From Leucobacter allii (GTDB lineage: Bacteria; Actinomycetota; Actinomycetes; Actinomycetales; Microbacteriaceae): a DNA stretch of 64,000 bases. The notes below the pieces were generated by a model, which worked only from the letters and a program-made list of their open reading frames with translations, did no database searches and had not been told where the DNA came from. The DNA lies in contig NZ_CP095045.1 in assembly GCF_022919155.1 (NCBI RefSeq), positions 1,984,001-2,048,000 on the forward strand, read 5' to 3'. Position numbers and translations under genes: made by a program. The first letter of the stretch is position 1. Each line of letters opens with the position of its first letter. Of this stretch, positions 60,335 through 64,000 are shown piece by piece.

Positions 60335-61836
60335 TGCGGGAGGAGCCGTTCATCAGCATCCGCGGGCTGCGCAAGTCCTTCGGCCGCGTCACGGTGCTCC
60401 ACGACGTCGACCTCGATCTCGCCGCGGGCGAGGTCACGGCGCTGCTCGGCGAGAACGGAGCCGGCAAGTCGACCCTCGTGAAGATCCTCACGGGCTCGTA
60501 CCGCTCCGATGCCGGCCGGATCACCATCGGCGGCGAGGACGCCACGAACGCCGGCATCGCGACGACGCGCCGGTACGGCGTGCGGACGATCTCGCAGGAG
60601 CTCTCCGACGCTCCCGCGCTCTCGGTCTCCGAGAACATCTCGCTCGGCTCCTGGCCGATGCGCGGGCCGTTCGTCGATCGCCGCGCGATGGACCGCACGG
60701 CACGACGCGTGCTCGCGGAGCTCGGCAGCGACCTCGATCCCGCTCGTGCCGCAGGAACGCTGAGGCTCGGGGAGCGCCAGCTGCTCGAGATCGCTCGAGC
60801 GACGGCCGGCGACATGCGCGCCGTCATCCTCGACGAGCCGACGGCCGCCCTCTCCGATGCCGAGGCCCGCGTGCTCTTCGCGGTGATCGCACAGCTCACC
60901 GCGCGCGGAGTCGCCGTGATCTACATCACGCACCGACTCGATGAGGTGTTCGCCATCGCCGATCGCACGCTCGTGCTCCGCGACGGGCGCGTGGCCCTCC
61001 ACGCGAGAACGGCCGAGACGAACGCCGAAGAGGTCATCGCCGCGATGGTCGGCAGGAAGGTCGAACAGGTCCGCTACCCCCCAGGCTCGGACGCGCGGGA
61101 GCGACCCGGCGGCCTCACGGTCAGCGGGCTCGACGCCGAGGGATTCTCCGATGTGAGCTTCACCGCCGAACGCGGGCGCGTGGTCGGCATCTACGGCAAG
61201 GTCGGCTCGGGCGTCGTCGAACTCGCGGAGGCGCTCTTCGGCGCTCGTCCGGTCCGGGCCGGACGCATCGAGAAGGATGGCGTCCGGCTTCGGCTGAGCG
61301 GACCCGCGGCGGCGATCCGGGCGGGCATCGGCTTCCTGCCAGCGGACCGGAAGGGCGACGCCCTGCTCCCGACCCGCGGCGTCGCCGAGAACCTCGCCGC
61401 ACCGTCGTGGCGACGGCTCGCTCGCTTCGGCTTCCTCTCCAGACGAGTCGAATCGGCCGCGTACCAGCGCTGGCACGAGCCGCTCGGGATCCGTTCCCAG
61501 GGCGAGCCCGAGCAGCGGATCACCACGCTCTCGGGAGGCAACCAGCAGAAAGTGCTGCTGGGCCGCTGGCTGGAGCAGGGCAGCGACGTCCTCGTGCTCA
61601 CCGAGCCGACGCGCGGCGTCGACGTCGGGGCCCGGCAGGAGATCTACCAGGCGCTGCGCCGCCTCGCCGACGACGGCGCCGTCGTCATCGTCGCCACGAG
61701 CGACTACGAGGACATGATCGCGATCGCCGACGAAGCGCACATCCTCATCCGCGGGCGCCAGGTCGCCCATATCCCCGGCGCGGACATCTCCGTCGCCTCA
61801 TTGACTCACGCCGCAGGAGGCGCCATTCATGTCTGA
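60334..61836 (+). CDS. Sugar-type ABC transporter ATP-binding protein, duplicated (RbsA/MglA-like)
   Basis: The 500-residue protein has two ATPase domains. The first has Walker A LGENGAGKSTLVKILTG near residue 40, signature LRLGERQLLEIARA (degenerate) and Walker B VILDEPTAALSDAEA. The second has a degenerate Walker A (IYGKVGSGVVELAEALFG), signature LSGGNQQKVLLGRWL and VLTEPTRGVDVGARQEI. This asymmetry is normal for RbsA/MglA. ATG 60334 shares its A with the preceding TGA. The 3' end overlaps the permease start by 8 nt. Confidence 0.94.
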   Translation: MREEPFISIRGLRKSFGRVTVLHDVDLDLAAGEVTALLGENGAGKSTLVKILTGSYRSDAGRITIGGEDATNAGIATTRRYGVRTISQELSDAPALSVSENISLGSWPMRGPFVDRRAMDRTARRVLAELGSDLDPARAAGTLRLGERQLLEIARATAGDMRAVILDEPTAALSDAEARVLFAVIAQLTARGVAVIYITHRLDEVFAIADRTLVLRDGRVALHARTAETNAEEVIAAMVGRKVEQVRYPPGSDARERPGGLTVSGLDAEGFSDVSFTAERGRVVGIYGKVGSGVVELAEALFGARPVRAGRIEKDGVRLRLSGPAAAIRAGIGFLPADRKGDALLPTRGVAENLAAPSWRRLARFGFLSRRVESAAYQRWHEPLGIRSQGEPEQRITTLSGGNQQKVLLGRWLEQGSDVLVLTEPTRGVDVGARQEIYQALRRLADDGAVVIVATSDYEDMIAIADEAHILIRGRQVAHIPGADISVASLTHAAGGAIHV

Positions 61837-62821
61837 CACGCTCACCGCACTCCCCGCTCCCCCGTCGCTCGGCTCGCCGAAGCCGGCCCGACGCCGAGTC
61901 CGCCTCCCCGAGGCCGCCGCCCTCCTCGTCTTCCTGGTGGTCGAGATCGTCGTCTTCTCCGTCGGCTCGCCGTACTTCCTGAGCGTCGACAACTTCTTGA
62001 ACATCCTCACCGCGATCTCCGTGACGGGCGTCCTCGCCGCCGGGGCCACCGTGCTCCTCATCGCGGGGCAGTTCGACCTCTCCGTGGGATCCGGCGTCGC
62101 CTTCGTCGGGCTGACCCTCGCCCTGGCGGCGCCGGCACTCGGGCTCCCCGCGGCCGTGCTGCTCTCGATCGTCGTCGGTCTGCTCATCGGCGCCGTCAAC
62201 GGCTTCCTCGTCACCGTCGTCGGCGTCAACGCGCTCATCACCACGCTCGGCACCATGGCGATCTTCCGCGGGCTGACGGTCTCGCTCGGCGAGGGCAGGA
62301 ACATCCCGGTGACGGGGTTCGACTGGGCGATCCAGCGCCCGCTGCTCGGGATCCCGATGCCCGTGATCGTCCTCGCCGTCGTCGTCGCCGTGATCGCCGT
62401 CCTCCTGCATCAGACGCGCTACGGCCGCTCCGTCTACGCGATCGGATCGAACGAGTCAGCGGCGAGACTCGTGGGCCTGCGCAACCGGGGCATCCTCTTC
62501 ACCGCCTTCCTCATCTCCGGAGGCTGCATCGTCATCGGCGGGTTGATGAGCACCTCGCTGCTCGGGTCCACCTCGGGCACGAGCGGCCTCGGGCTCGAGC
62601 TCGCGGCGGTGACCGCCGTCATCCTCGGCGGCACGAGCCTCAAGGGCGGGACCGGAACCGTGCTCGGTACGGTACTCGGCCTCGTGATCGTCGGGGTCAT
62701 GAGCAACGGCCTCACCCTCATGAACGTCGCCTCGAGCTGGCAGAACGTGGCGAGCGGATGCCTCCTGATCCTCGCCGTCTCCTTCGACCGGCTCCGTCAG
62801 CGCCTGGGGGCGCGCGCGTGA
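61829..62821 (+). CDS. Sugar-type ABC transporter permease (RbsC-like, BPD_transp_2)
   Basis: This 330-residue permease has about eight to ten hydrophobic helices, starting AALLVFLVVEIVVFSVGSPYF. The hallmark of the class is LIAGQFDLSVGSGVAFVGL near residue 75, with VVGVNALITTLGTMAIFRGL, the coupling region AIGSNESAARLVGLRNRGI near 210 and AVILGGTSLKGGTGTVLGT. The start overlaps rbsA-like and the stop overlaps the following GTG (GTGA). The gene therefore belongs to the same translationally coupled operon. Confidence 0.93.
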   Translation: MSDTLTALPAPPSLGSPKPARRRVRLPEAAALLVFLVVEIVVFSVGSPYFLSVDNFLNILTAISVTGVLAAGATVLLIAGQFDLSVGSGVAFVGLTLALAAPALGLPAAVLLSIVVGLLIGAVNGFLVTVVGVNALITTLGTMAIFRGLTVSLGEGRNIPVTGFDWAIQRPLLGIPMPVIVLAVVVAVIAVLLHQTRYGRSVYAIGSNESAARLVGLRNRGILFTAFLISGGCIVIGGLMSTSLLGSTSGTSGLGLELAAVTAVILGGTSLKGGTGTVLGTVLGLVIVGVMSNGLTLMNVASSWQNVASGCLLILAVSFDRLRQRLGARA

Positions 62822-64000
62822 GCGTCTCACGACCGGAACCGGCATACCGCGTCCTGCGCGACCTCGCGGTCCCACTCCGCGACGGCGCCCGCCTCGCGAC
62901 CGATGTCTACCTGCCCGAGGGAGGCGGCCCCTGGCCCGTGCTTCTGGCCCGCACCCCCTACGGCAAGGGAGACGTCTTCCAGAGCCAGTTCATCCTGAGC
63001 ATGCAGTTCGCCGACGCGATCACCGAGGGATTCGCGGTCGTCATCCAGGACACCCGCGGACGCGGCGGGTCGGAAGGGTCGTTCACGCCCTTCGCCGACG
63101 AGCGCGATGACGGCTACGACACGCTCGAATGGATCGTGTCGCAGAGCTTCAGCGACGGGAACGTCGTCATGTTCGGGGCGTCGTACGTCGGCGCGACGCA
63201 GTGGGCGGCGGCCGCGAGCGGCCACCCCGCGCTCCGGGCGATCGCGCCCGTGCTCACGTCGCCGAGGTTCCGGGAGGATTGGGTGCTGCCCGGCGGAGCC
63301 TTCCACCTCGCATTCCAGTTGCAGTGGGCGTTCGAGGCGCTCGCCCCCGTCGAAGCGCAGCGGCGCGACTGGGACGGTGCGGGGGCGGGGGCCGCTGCGG
63401 CGCTCCTGCGCGAGATGCGACGGGATCCCGCCTCCGCCTTCGCACGGCGTCCGCTGCTCGACGAGACCCTGCTGACCGTCGCACCGTACTTCGGCTCGTG
63501 GCTGCGCCGCCCGGGCGAGCCGCAGGATCGATTGCCCGCGGGTCCGGCGCTCCCGGACGGTTCGACCCCCCTGCCGGCGCTGCACGTCATCGGATGGAAC
63601 GACCTCTTCGCGCACGGAGGACTCCGAGCGTTCGAGCGCGCCATCGCTCCCGGTGCGCCCGCCGCGGAGCACCAGTACCTCATCGCCGGCCCCTGGTCGC
63701 ACGGGAACATGAGCGATTGGCAGGGCGATACCTGGCACGGCTACGACTCCTCCGGTGCGGGCGCGGATGTGCAGGGTGATCAGCTCCGGCTCGCCGCAGC
63801 CGTCGTGGCCGGCGAACGTCCGGACCTCCCGCGGGTGCGCTACTTCACCAGCGGCATCAACCGATGGCGGACGAGCGAGACCTGGCCCCTCGAAGGCATC
63901 GGCACCCGCGAATTCCGGCTCCGTGCGGACGGTGCATTGCGGTCGCCTGACGCTCCTCCCGGCGCAGAGGACGTCGACGCGCGCCCCGATCCCGCCGTCG
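62818..64000 (+). CDS. CocE/NonD-family hydrolase (partial, C-terminus outside window)
   Basis: This is an alpha/beta-hydrolase of the X-Pro dipeptidyl-peptidase/cocaine-esterase family (peptidase S15-like). It opens with LAVPLRDGARLATDVYLPEG and VLLARTPYGK. VVIQDTRGRGGSEGSFTPF near residue 80 and the nucleophile elbow MFGASYVGATQW (Ser near 121) follow. PALHVIGWNDLFAHGG and IAGPWSHGNMSDWQGDTW give the expected Asp and His of the triad. 394 residues are visible; the family is about 550-600. GTG 62818 overlaps the permease stop. No signal peptide is present, so it acts in the cytoplasm on the imported compound, probably an ester or acylated molecule. Confidence 0.9.
   Translation, partial: MSVSRPEPAYRVLRDLAVPLRDGARLATDVYLPEGGGPWPVLLARTPYGKGDVFQSQFILSMQFADAITEGFAVVIQDTRGRGGSEGSFTPFADERDDGYDTLEWIVSQSFSDGNVVMFGASYVGATQWAAAASGHPALRAIAPVLTSPRFREDWVLPGGAFHLAFQLQWAFEALAPVEAQRRDWDGAGAGAAAALLREMRRDPASAFARRPLLDETLLTVAPYFGSWLRRPGEPQDRLPAGPALPDGSTPLPALHVIGWNDLFAHGGLRAFERAIAPGAPAAEHQYLIAGPWSHGNMSDWQGDTWHGYDSSGAGADVQGDQLRLAAAVVAGERPDLPRVRYFTSGINRWRTSETWPLEGIGTREFRLRADGALRSPDAPPGAEDVDARPDPAV

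Overview
The window is very GC-rich, is densely coded, and reads as chromosome of an actinobacterium, most likely a Microbacteriaceae member such as a Leucobacter relative. That placement is an inference from three things: Ku/LigD end joining, the DUF families present (DUF4031, DUF2130, DUF3516, DUF4349), and many genes that look leaderless, with a TANNNT -10 box ending 6-8 nt before the ATG. There is no rRNA, CRISPR array, integrase, transposase or phage gene. The only RNA gene I can support is one tRNA-Gln(CTG).

Layout. 1-5.5 kb: ku (cut by the left edge) divergent from ligD, a class II glutamine amidotransferase and a DUF4031-HD fusion. 5.7-12.5 kb: six genes that each overlap the next by 4 nt, encoding a sulfonate-type ABC importer, an acetyl-CoA-synthetase-like ligase, MetY and a CoA-binding protein. 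12.8-15.9 kb continues the sulfur theme with a ComB-like protein, MsrB and a sulfur/nitrogen-type flavin monooxygenase. 16-21.4 kb: two unknown envelope proteins, tRNA-Gln, a decaying leucine-rich-repeat gene, ppx and a GntR regulator. 21.4-31 kb (minus strand): deoC, a processive glycosyltransferase, wecB, a frameshifted DUF3516 helicase, a DUF2130 protein and an ABC exporter.

31-40 kb: an Old Yellow Enzyme, then a tight minus-strand cluster. It has an 858-residue protein of unknown family, a variant M19 dipeptidase lacking the usual first metal motif, and a complete polar-amino-acid ABC importer, with an IclR regulator divergent from it. This is the most interesting undescribed system here. 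40-46 kb: AlkZ-like, a Na+/H+ antiporter, nicotinamidase, Lrp/ald and a small unknown. 46.2-46.6 kb: an array of three palindromic repeats with a compensatory base change. 46.7-55.3 kb: an aminotransferase, a TM0106-type nuclease-exonuclease-helicase, a GNAT-AAA+ fusion and a DEAD-box RNA helicase. 55.4-57.9 kb: an MFS transporter and a DUF4349 lipoprotein. 58.1-64 kb: a LacI repressor, two operators flanking a well-formed promoter, an Rbs-type ABC importer and a CocE/NonD hydrolase cut by the right edge.

Several intergenic stretches (5.5, 12.7, 16.1, 17.7 and 46.3 kb) hold short imperfect tandem repeats. Many gene ends carry long GC hairpins without a U-tract.
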